In this document: piece after piece, positions 47,666 to 56,223 of the stretch
Layout: each line of letters opens with the position of its first letter
Numbering within the stretch: the first letter of the stretch is position 1
Source: an uncultured Proteiniphilum sp.
GTDB taxonomy: Bacteria > Bacteroidota > Bacteroidia > Bacteroidales > Dysgonomonadaceae
Assembly: GCA_927407015.1 (NCBI GenBank)
Contig: CAKMJT010000001.1
Span: forward strand, 1 to 64,000
Length of the DNA: 64,000 bases
Direction: 5' to 3'
Program-made: the position numbers and the translations under genes
The notes under the pieces: model-generated
Told to the model about the DNA's origin: nothing
What the model saw: the letters and a program-made list of their open reading frames with translations, nothing else
Database searches by the model: none

Positions 47666-47785
47666 TTACTGGAAGAGCAACTGAGCAAACTGATAGAGCG
47701 ACCTGCGCCAGGTGAGCCATTCGTGGGCTGTGCTGAGTGTCATGACGGCTATCAGACATAGACACCAAATATTTCTTTTGTTCAT
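47666..47785 (-). pseudogene. CE1 esterase micro-remnant: signal peptide joined to last 19 residues
   Basis: This 39-codon frame is too short for the ORF track. It reads a good signal peptide (MNKRNIWCLCLIAVMTLSTA) and then directly HEWLTWRRSLYQFAQLLFQ. The second part is the His-containing C-terminus of CE1 esterases; compare [19 protein letters not shown] in the next gene. The complete catalytic body of roughly 250 or more residues is missing, yet the join is in frame. It lies 4 bases after the GH31 start-side neighbour's 3' end and 26 bases before the intact CE1 gene. Confidence 0.75.
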
Positions 47786-47789
47786 CGTG

Positions 47790-50201
47790 TTATAGTTTTA
47801 TGATCAATTTTTTTCCTGTGTAGCGTACGCTCCGGCCGTTTTCCTGACCGGGTTCCATTCCCTTTCCATTTTCGGGTGTCACTAGCGTGATATGGAAGGT
47901 GCGCTCCTGCAGTATACCGGGAAACGCACCCTCGCGATCACCGATGATCAGGTTTTTTTTATCATCATCCCAGCTGAAAGTGATGGTGGAAAAGAGCCCC
48001 TTCTCATAGTTGTAGTTGTCTTTCTCATCCTCGTAGAGGGTGAAGGTGCCGTCAGCACCGGGGTAGACACGTATTTCCAGGCTGTCCCAGGGTTTTTCCT
48101 CAGCATACTGCACCTCCGGACCGATGGGAAGGATGGAGCCGCTCTTCACATAGAGGGGTATGATATCAATGGGTGTCTCACGTCGGATGGTCTGCCCGCC
48201 ATTGAGCAGTTCGCCTGACCAGAAGTCGACCCATTTTGCACCTGTTGGCAGATAGAGTTCCCGGCTGCCGGTGACGGAGTAATCCTCCCGGTTTTCCCGG
48301 GTGTACATCGACTCGGTCACCGGAGCCACCAGTAGCGATTTGCCGAACAGGTACTGATCATTGATATCCAGTACCTTTCTGTCATCCGCAAAATCCATCA
48401 CCAGCGCCCTTATCATGCTGGATCGGTTGCGCGTCACATCCCACGAAGTGGAATAGATGTATGGCAGCAGCCGGTAGCGCAAACGGATAAATTTTTCAAT
48501 GGCATCATACTGTATGTCTCCTTTATGACCGAATTGATAAATCTCACGGGGTGCATCGGCTCCATGGGAACGCATCATGGGTGAGAAAGCGCCGAACTGC
48601 AGCCAACGCACGTAGAGCTCCCGATATGCAGGGTCCTGCAGTTTCCCCGGGAAATTCCAAAGGAAGAAACCGCCGATATCGCTGTTGTAATGTGGTATGG
48701 CGCAAAGAGTTAGATTGAGTCCCCCCGATATCTGATTACGGAGGGCATCCCAGGATGCGACTACATCGCCCGACCAGACGTTGGCACCGTAACGCTGTTG
48801 ACCCGCGAAGGCAGAACGGGTGAGGATGAATACCCGTTTGTCGCTCATCACCTTGCGTTGGTTGGTGTAGACCCCACCTACGGTCATCAGCGGATAGGCA
48901 TTGCGCACCTTCCGGAAGGAGCCCAGATAGGTCTGGTTGTCAAAATCTTCCGGTTTCCAGTCGAGATGGTCTGGCTCGGTGGAGTCCATCCACCAGCCAT
49001 CCATGCCGAGGGAGAGCAGGCCCTTGTTCAGATATTTCCAGTATATTTCTCTTGCCTGTGGGTGATACGCATCATATACCCTCACACCCGAGGGGTAGTC
49101 GGGATTGGGTGGCCACTTCTCTGACCCTGACTGGGGCCAGGTGATGAAGTCCATCAGCATATTGCCCTCCTTCAATTCCCTGTATGGCTTGGTCATGGGG
49201 CCGAACGATGACCAGATGGAGATGATCATATGCGCATGGAGGCGATGTACCTCCTCAACCATCCTTGCCGGGTCATAGAACTCGGGATTGAGGAACTCCA
49301 TGGCGTTCCAGAGGTAGTTGTTGCCCCAGTACTGCCAGTCCTGGATGATACCGTCGAGGGGTATCCCCAGTTCCCTGTATCTCCTGACTACACCCACCGT
49401 CTCATCCTGGCTCTTGTAACGCTCTTTGCTCTGCCAGTAACCATAGCTCCAGAGGGGAAACATGGGTACATCGCCGGTGAGTTCACGCATCGCGGCAACC
49501 ACACCATCGGCATCGCCCCCGTAGAGAAAGTAGTAATCGATGCCGTCACCCACCTCCGAGACGAGGGAGGTCTCCTGTGGCGTGTCTGTGAACTGCGTGG
49601 GTGAGTAGTTGTCCCAGAAGAGACCATATCCCTTCACCGACTGGAAGAAGGGAATGTAATCATCGGTGTTGCCCTGGATCATGCGCAGGCTTGTGTTCCT
49701 TTGATTCATCTTCCCCTGTTGCTGGATCCCCAGACCGTAGATCGCCTCATCCTCCTCCAGCAGAAAAGTCTGTCCCACGCTGTAGGTCGCACTTCCGGCA
49801 TCGTTGAAGGGGCTAAAGGTGCTTCCGGAGGGCTTTTCCGCCAGCAACAGCCTGCCTCTCTCCGTGTGGAAGAGTACCTGCCCGCTGACGCTGTTCACCT
49901 CTACGCTCAACCTGTCGCTGGAGAGCGTGATCCGATCACCTTTCGTCCCGTATCTAAGCGCACTCTTTTCCGCTGTCCTGATCACCGAGAGACTCTCTTT
50001 CGCAAAGTTGGTTCCGGTCGACCATTTCAATATGCGCACGATGACGGGAGAGAAGAATTGTACTTCTATCGTACTGTTGTCAGTGATGATCCTGGCTCCG
50101 CTAACGGTTTTCTGCCACCCGGCGGCATCAGCCACAGGGTGATAAAAGAGCAGGAGCAGCAACAATCCGGTAGCATTCCTGAATGTTTGACAATGTTTCA
50201 T
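47790..50201 (-). CDS. GH31 glycosidase, probable alpha-xylosidase
   Basis: This 803-aa secreted protein, start at MKHCQTFRNATG, has the GH31 layout: N-terminal beta-sandwich, TIM barrel, then proximal and distal beta-domains. The nucleophile Asp is in GWWMDSTEPD and the acid/base Asp in ANVWSGDVVASW. IIQDWQYWG and the region HYNSDIGGFF are substrate-site segments typical of alpha-xylosidases and related GH31 enzymes. It would remove alpha-linked xylose, which is found on arabinose side chains of complex cereal xylans. It is encoded between GH43_12 and the CE1 cluster. Confidence 0.88.
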   Translation of the reverse strand: MKHCQTFRNATGLLLLLLFYHPVADAAGWQKTVSGARIITDNSTIEVQFFSPVIVRILKWSTGTNFAKESLSVIRTAEKSALRYGTKGDRITLSSDRLSVEVNSVSGQVLFHTERGRLLLAEKPSGSTFSPFNDAGSATYSVGQTFLLEEDEAIYGLGIQQQGKMNQRNTSLRMIQGNTDDYIPFFQSVKGYGLFWDNYSPTQFTDTPQETSLVSEVGDGIDYYFLYGGDADGVVAAMRELTGDVPMFPLWSYGYWQSKERYKSQDETVGVVRRYRELGIPLDGIIQDWQYWGNNYLWNAMEFLNPEFYDPARMVEEVHRLHAHMIISIWSSFGPMTKPYRELKEGNMLMDFITWPQSGSEKWPPNPDYPSGVRVYDAYHPQAREIYWKYLNKGLLSLGMDGWWMDSTEPDHLDWKPEDFDNQTYLGSFRKVRNAYPLMTVGGVYTNQRKVMSDKRVFILTRSAFAGQQRYGANVWSGDVVASWDALRNQISGGLNLTLCAIPHYNSDIGGFFLWNFPGKLQDPAYRELYVRWLQFGAFSPMMRSHGADAPREIYQFGHKGDIQYDAIEKFIRLRYRLLPYIYSTSWDVTRNRSSMIRALVMDFADDRKVLDINDQYLFGKSLLVAPVTESMYTRENREDYSVTGSRELYLPTGAKWVDFWSGELLNGGQTIRRETPIDIIPLYVKSGSILPIGPEVQYAEEKPWDSLEIRVYPGADGTFTLYEDEKDNYNYEKGLFSTITFSWDDDKKNLIIGDREGAFPGILQERTFHITLVTPENGKGMEPGQENGRSVRYTGKKLIIKL

Positions 50202-50309
50202 CGTAATCTGTTTTTCGTTGCCCAGCTGCACCGGGATCGGGTATAGAATCAATGGATCTGCAGATTCAGTGATCTGCGGTATGCTGGTTCTCCGGCAAGC
50301 CGGTTTGAT

Positions 50310-52034
50310 CTATTCCGGGAGAGCATCGTTCATCGTGGTGGCATGCAGTCCGATCAGGTTGCCGGTGAAGCCGCCCGCCACATCGGTGGAGAGGATGTCT
50401 CCGGAGACCGTTTCACCCAGATTGTGAAAGGTCTTTCCGTCTGTTGCATAGTTGAAGCGGTAAGCATCTCCCTTTGCATTGATTTGTAGTGAGAACGGTT
50501 TCTCCGTATCAATAGGCGTGCTGGCCATGATGGTTGAGAATCCTTTCTCTGTGCGCTGCAGCACCAGGTAATCCTGCTTCCCTTTCCGGGTGACACCAAA
50601 GAGATAATGAAACCGCTCGCTCTGATAGCAGACCATGCCGGCCAGCTCCTTTTCCGAGGATGGTTTGTACTGCACGGTGGTGGTGGCAGTGAAATGTCTG
50701 TGCTGTTGGCGGTGGAAGAGGGTAGAGGTGGGAGCTGTCTCCTTGAGGTTGACCGCGAACGGTGTGAGGAGAATTCCTTTTTTGTCTGCTTTAATGAACT
50801 CTTCCCGGGGACCTCTCACCCCTATCCAGCGGTAGTCCGGCGCTGTCGACCGGAAATCATCCTGAAAGGTGAAATTACCGTTGGGAAAGAACTCCTCCCT
50901 GCCGGTTTTATTCGACACGCCTTCCGGCATTTTCAGCTTCGGCATCATGGGCACCAGCCCGTTCTCAAACACGGGGTACCTGCCACTCCAGTCAACCGGA
51001 AGGATAAATGTTTCACGACCGGTGTTCACCCTGTTCTGTTCATTGGGGCGGATAGCCAGGAAAACACCGTAATATTTCCCGTCGGGACCCTCAACCAGGT
51101 CGGCATGTCCTGCCCAGTCCACCTTGTTTTCCCGGTCGGGATGCAGGTAACGCTGCGACAGAATGGGGTTGTTGGCAGCCGGCGTATAGGGACCCTTGGG
51201 GTGATCGCTGGTGAAGATCACCTCACTGTGCCAGTCACCGGTACCCCCTTCGGCACACATCAGGTAATAGGTACCCTCTTTTTTGTAGATATGGGGTGCC
51301 TCAATCCAGATCGGTTGCCGGGTAATATCTACTCCGCCATCAACAATAATCTGGTCGCTGCCGGGGATCACCTGATCCTTCTCCATGTCATACTCCCATA
51401 TCTTGATCACCCGGTGACCCTCATACAGCTCTTTGCCTCTGTCGGGTGCATCATTGTGGACCACATAGGCCTTGCCATCGTCATCGAAGAAGAGAGAGGG
51501 GTCGATACCGCTGAAATTGAGTTTCTGCACCTCGCTCCATCCCTTCAGGGGGTCTTTTGTTTTCACCACCATATTTCCAATGTTGCCGGCAATCTGGGTG
51601 GTGATCATGTAAAAAGTATCATTGTTGGGGTTGTACTTGATGGCCGGAGCGTAGATCCCCGCACTGATGCCGCTGTCATGCACGATCAGCTGCGATTTCC
51701 GGTCGAGAACATGGCCAATCTGCTTCCAATTCACCAGGTCGTTGGAGTGGAAGATGGGGACTCCGGGGAACATGGCAAAAGAGGAAGTTACAAGGAAATA
51801 ATCTTCTCCTTTGCGGGTAACGGAGGGGTCTGGATAACAGCCCTGCAGGATCGGATTATAGAATTCATCCGGTTGCAGCGGGTTCTCTTCGTACACAGGA
51901 TCTTCACCCTGATAGATAAATTGACTGAAAACGGGGTGGTTTGAGCTAACTCTCTTTTGGGCGTTGATCCCGGTAACGGTAAACGACAAAGTTAATGCAG
52001 TCAGCTGTAGCGTGAGATTCATTGTTCGGTTCAT
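50310..52034 (-). CDS. GH43 (subfamily 12-like) beta-xylosidase/arabinofuranosidase
   Basis: This 574-aa secreted enzyme has a signal peptide ending in VTGINAQ and a GH43 propeller. The base Asp is in GCYPDPSVTRKGEDY, the second Asp in SGIDPSLFFDDDG and the acid Glu in IWIEAPHIYKKEG. A C-terminal concanavalin-like beta-sandwich (about 385-570) follows, as in GH43_10-12 xylosidases. It would hydrolyse xylose or arabinofuranose from xylooligosaccharides in the periplasm. It is the first gene downstream of the hybrid sensor gene, 120 bases away. Confidence 0.9.
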   Translation of the reverse strand: MNRTMNLTLQLTALTLSFTVTGINAQKRVSSNHPVFSQFIYQGEDPVYEENPLQPDEFYNPILQGCYPDPSVTRKGEDYFLVTSSFAMFPGVPIFHSNDLVNWKQIGHVLDRKSQLIVHDSGISAGIYAPAIKYNPNNDTFYMITTQIAGNIGNMVVKTKDPLKGWSEVQKLNFSGIDPSLFFDDDGKAYVVHNDAPDRGKELYEGHRVIKIWEYDMEKDQVIPGSDQIIVDGGVDITRQPIWIEAPHIYKKEGTYYLMCAEGGTGDWHSEVIFTSDHPKGPYTPAANNPILSQRYLHPDRENKVDWAGHADLVEGPDGKYYGVFLAIRPNEQNRVNTGRETFILPVDWSGRYPVFENGLVPMMPKLKMPEGVSNKTGREEFFPNGNFTFQDDFRSTAPDYRWIGVRGPREEFIKADKKGILLTPFAVNLKETAPTSTLFHRQQHRHFTATTTVQYKPSSEKELAGMVCYQSERFHYLFGVTRKGKQDYLVLQRTEKGFSTIMASTPIDTEKPFSLQINAKGDAYRFNYATDGKTFHNLGETVSGDILSTDVAGGFTGNLIGLHATTMNDALPE

Positions 52035-52154
52035 TGCGGGGAAGTATTATTTGCAGGTGAATTTATATCAACACGACAAATATATGACTCTGCATGAGAA
52101 CAGCATCCTGATTTTGGATAGTTAATTCACTTTTATAGATAAAACAGAACTACA

Positions 52155-55100
52155 TCACAACTTGGAAGGAGATTTACCAAAATAAGCTTTAAAGGCAGCA
52201 CTAAAATACTTTACACTGGAGAAACCACATAACTCACTCACCTCTGTGATGGTATATGTACCCGACTGAATTAATTTCAAGGCATGATTCAACCGGATGC
52301 TTCTGATGAAATCGATAGGCGACAGGTCCGTCAGCGATTTGATCTTTTTATAGAGAAGGGATGAACTGACGTTCATTTCTGACGCGAAGGTCTCTTTGTT
52401 GAACGCTGAATTATCCATATTGGCATGTACCACAGACACTGCTTTCCTGACAAATTGATCGTCCAGTTCATTCAGGTAGATAGGTTCACCCTCTTCCTCA
52501 TCGATGAGTCGAAGGGCTTTTTCTCTGACCGTCCTACGGTTTTGAATGATATTGGATATGCGTTGAAGCAGCAATGTCATATCGAACGGTTTTGTCAGAT
52601 AATCATCCGCACCCAGCCCCAGTCCGTGTAACTGCTGCGATTTCTCATTCAATGCGGTCAGCAGAATAACCGGTATATGGGAGGTTTCGTAGGTTGATTT
52701 GATGAGCCGGCATAATTCAAAACCATCCATATTGGGCATCATGACATCCGAGATAATCAAATCGGGCAATTTTTTCTGCACCATACTCCAGGCCTCCTGA
52801 CCATCTTTTGCGACAGCTATTTTGTATTTGCGTTGTAATGATTGCTGCAGAAACTTTTTTAAATCATCATTGTCTTCCACAATCAGGAGTTGTTCTTTTT
52901 GATCGCTGTCGGGTTGGTTTTCCGGGATGGATTCGTCCTTGATGAGGAGTTGCGAGGCATGATTTTCATTTCGTGGTGCACCCGCAGAGAATGATGGAGA
53001 AGTCGCCGTGACCTCCTTATAGGGTATGATGATGCGAAACAGTGAACCTTCATTCTCTTTGCTCTCCAGCGATACGGTACCATTGTGCATGGCTACGTAG
53101 TTCTTGACCAGCAACAGACCGATACCCGAACCCACAATGGTTGAGTTGACCACATTGTCGCCTCTGTAAAACTCTCTGAAGAGTTTTTTCCGGGCATTTT
53201 CTGAAATTCCCAGACCATGATCCTTTACCTCCAGCATCCATTTATTTGGGTCACTGGTCAGTTTGATCTCAATCTCACCCTCCGGATGTGAATATTTGAT
53301 GGCATTCGATATCAGGTTGTCGATCACTTTCTCAATTTTCAGTTCATCCACTGCCGTCACATAGGACTCTTTGTCAGCGCTGAACAGAAGCTTTATCCCG
53401 TGTTTCAGGGCTGCTGCATCGAACATTGACTTTCGCTGACTTACAATCCTAACCACATCGGTCATCACAAAAAAGGCCTGCCCTTTTCCGATATCCACCT
53501 TCTGGAAATCGAGCAATTGATTGGCCACATAGGATAGACGTTCAGACTGCTCCGTGGCCAGATTGAGGTAATAACGTCCTTCACCCGACAGGTTTTTTTC
53601 CTTGTTCAGCTCCTCAATAGGTGCATTGATAAGGGTCAGGGATGTGCGGATGTCATGAGCCATGTTGGTGAAAAAACGGATCTTATCTTCTGCATGGTGT
53701 TGTCTGATCTGGTTAATATAATACCTGAGGGCAAAGAACAGTATGGATACCATTACAAAGAATACCCCCAGACGGAACAAGACTGTATTCCACCAGGGAG
53801 GGGTGATATGAATCAGTAGTGATCGCTCGTTGATAATCTGTTTCATTGAGCTGTCGTACATGCGTATTTTCAGCGTATAGTCGCCACTGGGCATACTGGC
53901 ATAGGTGATAGCCCTGGAGTTGGCTGGCTGGGTCCACTCCCCGTCAATCCCTTCCATCTTCCATGAGAATTTGGAATAGAGAGCGGTGGTGCCGATGGGT
54001 AGAAAATCCAGCGTCAATGTATTTTGATTATACTTCAGTGATATCTCCTGTAATTCATCCAGCGGAGAGTCGATTGTCACAAAAGGACTGTTTCGCAATG
54101 AACGGCCTGAAATGACGATATCCTGAAAATAAATTCTCCCTTTGGAAGGTGAAAAGAGTACAGCGTCGGGTTCGAACATCAAGGCACCGCTGCTGGTACC
54201 CCAGATGAGTTGTCCGTTCGTTAATTGCAGTGATGCGTTCTGATTGAAAGAGACATTGAAAAAAGGAGGCAGCGATGAGAAAACAAGCATGTTTTTCTCC
54301 TCCATATCAAATTTACAGAGTCCCGATTCTGTCCCCAGCCATAAGTATTTCCCTTCCCTGAGGATACTGTTCACATAGTTAGAGGGCAATCCGGTATCGG
54401 TTGTGAATTTTTCAACCGTATTGTCTCTCAGGTTGTACCGCACCAGCCCATCTCCCGAGGTTGCCATCCATACATTATCACCAATGATGATCAGATCATA
54501 CAGGAGATAACCATCCAGTATGGTGCGGGTCTGGGCTGTTTGTATGTCCAGCAGCGATAATCCGTAGGTACAGGCCAACAGGAGATTACCGGGGGAGTGT
54601 TCGGCAAAAGCATAGACCGGTTGAAAAGGATATTCCATAAAACGGTTTTCTCTTTCTATATAACGGAAGATCTGACCCAGGGGACTCCCCATCCAAAGAT
54701 CACCGCGGCTGTCTTTGAAAATATCAAAGATATAATTGTTGGTCAGGGATGAATGGTCATCTTCGCTCGAATAATGGGCTATCTCCCTGCCGGATGTACC
54801 ATCGATGACGTATACGCCGGATGAGTAGGTCCCGGCCCAGATATTGCCTTTCCTGTCCTCACACAGAGAGAGGAACACTTGTGCCTGCTCCTGTTCGTTC
54901 TGATAAAACGTACGCCAGCTGTCTGTTGAGACATACCAGCAACTCACTCCGTTATTGGTTGCAAACCAGATGTTACCCCGATTGTCTTCAATGACTTTGT
55001 TTACGTTATCATTACTCAGTGAGTTGGCATTGTTGATTTGATGTGTGATCTGAGTAATGTCAGCCGATCCCTGGTCAAAATAGGACAATCCACCACTATA

Positions 55101-56042
55101 GGTGCAAATCCAGACACGTTTATGCGGGTCAAGAAAAATATCATAAACCCCATTGCCCTTCAACGACAAGGGATTATCTGCATTTTCCTTATAGATGTTC
55201 AATACCTTGCTGCCGTCCTTTGACAATTCCCAAATACCCTGTCCGTCTATCCCGACCATCAGTGTTGAATCTGTGTTCGCTTCAATGGCGTAAATCGGTT
55301 GTTTGGGAAAAGGATGCAGCAGTGATTCCCTAAAAATATTTCTCTTCACATCAAACAAATATAGGCCATCAGAACTTGTCCCTACCCATAGCTTATCATC
55401 CGCTTTATTGTAAAAGAGTTTTGTGACTTTAACCGTATTATTGTCCGTGTATTTGAATATCTGGCGGTCTGAAAGTGAATGGGTGTTCATGAGCCAGAAT
55501 CCGTTATTGGTCCCCATCAACAGATGAATATCATCGTACCATTCCAAATCCTGTACTTCGGCATATTTCTCTTTCCCCAAGTGGATCAGCTTGTTATCCT
55601 GAAATTTATACAAACCAGTAGTGGCCGCAATCAGTAAAGAGCCATTGTTGTCAATTACGATCCTGTTTAGCACCAGATGACTGTCATTCAGTGGCTTGCG
55701 GATATCTACCAACAGGTCAAACCGGTCAAAAACAGCATTATAATAAAAAATCTGTCCGTTGTTGGTATATGCCAGCAACGAATCCTTTTCATACAGTAGT
55801 TTTGTATTGATGATGTTGGGTGTTTCGTATGGCAACTGATAGATATGGTAACTGTTATCCGTTAGCCGAAGCACACCAATTTTGGAGGAAGCCCAGATAA
55901 ATCCGTTCTTGTCCCTGCAAACAGAAGCGATCTCTCTCATGCTGATTCCATGAATGGTGTTGATATCATAGAACTTTACATTGGAGGAATAGCTGACAAG
56001 AATGGAAAAAAAGAAAGCGGCTATGAATAATCTGGTTTTCAT
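52155..56042 (-). CDS. Hybrid two-component system sensor/AraC regulator (HTCS)
   Basis: This single 1295-aa protein senses glycan fragments and activates the locus. In order it has a signal peptide, two seven-bladed regulatory propellers (about 20-690, with repeats such as GFIWASSKIG and DLWMGSPLG) and a Y_Y_Y domain. A transmembrane segment lies near residue 785 (LGVFFVMVSILFFALRYYI). The histidine kinase core follows (FTNMAHDIRTSLTLI; HATPase with GSGIGLLLVKNYV), then a receiver domain (ISDVMMPNMDGFELC, DDYLTKPFD) and a C-terminal AraC domain. The usual Pro after the phospho-His helix motif (HDIRTP) is Ser. It sits mid-locus between GH43_12 and GH3. Confidence 0.96.
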   Translation of the reverse strand: MKTRLFIAAFFFSILVSYSSNVKFYDINTIHGISMREIASVCRDKNGFIWASSKIGVLRLTDNSYHIYQLPYETPNIINTKLLYEKDSLLAYTNNGQIFYYNAVFDRFDLLVDIRKPLNDSHLVLNRIVIDNNGSLLIAATTGLYKFQDNKLIHLGKEKYAEVQDLEWYDDIHLLMGTNNGFWLMNTHSLSDRQIFKYTDNNTVKVTKLFYNKADDKLWVGTSSDGLYLFDVKRNIFRESLLHPFPKQPIYAIEANTDSTLMVGIDGQGIWELSKDGSKVLNIYKENADNPLSLKGNGVYDIFLDPHKRVWICTYSGGLSYFDQGSADITQITHQINNANSLSNDNVNKVIEDNRGNIWFATNNGVSCWYVSTDSWRTFYQNEQEQAQVFLSLCEDRKGNIWAGTYSSGVYVIDGTSGREIAHYSSEDDHSSLTNNYIFDIFKDSRGDLWMGSPLGQIFRYIERENRFMEYPFQPVYAFAEHSPGNLLLACTYGLSLLDIQTAQTRTILDGYLLYDLIIIGDNVWMATSGDGLVRYNLRDNTVEKFTTDTGLPSNYVNSILREGKYLWLGTESGLCKFDMEEKNMLVFSSLPPFFNVSFNQNASLQLTNGQLIWGTSSGALMFEPDAVLFSPSKGRIYFQDIVISGRSLRNSPFVTIDSPLDELQEISLKYNQNTLTLDFLPIGTTALYSKFSWKMEGIDGEWTQPANSRAITYASMPSGDYTLKIRMYDSSMKQIINERSLLIHITPPWWNTVLFRLGVFFVMVSILFFALRYYINQIRQHHAEDKIRFFTNMAHDIRTSLTLINAPIEELNKEKNLSGEGRYYLNLATEQSERLSYVANQLLDFQKVDIGKGQAFFVMTDVVRIVSQRKSMFDAAALKHGIKLLFSADKESYVTAVDELKIEKVIDNLISNAIKYSHPEGEIEIKLTSDPNKWMLEVKDHGLGISENARKKLFREFYRGDNVVNSTIVGSGIGLLLVKNYVAMHNGTVSLESKENEGSLFRIIIPYKEVTATSPSFSAGAPRNENHASQLLIKDESIPENQPDSDQKEQLLIVEDNDDLKKFLQQSLQRKYKIAVAKDGQEAWSMVQKKLPDLIISDVMMPNMDGFELCRLIKSTYETSHIPVILLTALNEKSQQLHGLGLGADDYLTKPFDMTLLLQRISNIIQNRRTVREKALRLIDEEEGEPIYLNELDDQFVRKAVSVVHANMDNSAFNKETFASEMNVSSSLLYKKIKSLTDLSPIDFIRSIRLNHALKLIQSGTYTITEVSELCGFSSVKYFSAAFKAYFGKSPSKL

Positions 56043-56144
56043 TGACAGTTTACTTATTGGAACTCAATCAAACAGTTTCCGGGAATCACTATAGTCATCA
56101 ATGGGAGCGATACCTCCGGCATCGTTGACAGCACAAGCAATCTT

Positions 56145-56176
56145 CAAAGATAGTAACAATTGCTTAAAAAAACATA
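56145..56176 (-). promoter_or_regulatory. Promoter candidate for the HTCS gene
   Basis: The minus strand reads TATG (56176-56173), 20 bases, then TATCTTTG (56152-56145), a perfect -7 match. The arrangement is the same as that proposed upstream of susC. The leader would be about 95 bases. Confidence 0.5.
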
Positions 56177-56223
56177 AACGTTTCCGGATTCTTTCGATTT
56201 GCAGCCAATTGCTTACCTCTGTT

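Noticed and set aside
50607-51944. 445-aa plus-strand ORF
   Set aside because: Antisense to the GH43_12 gene, with no family features. The GH43 frame has clear catalytic motifs.
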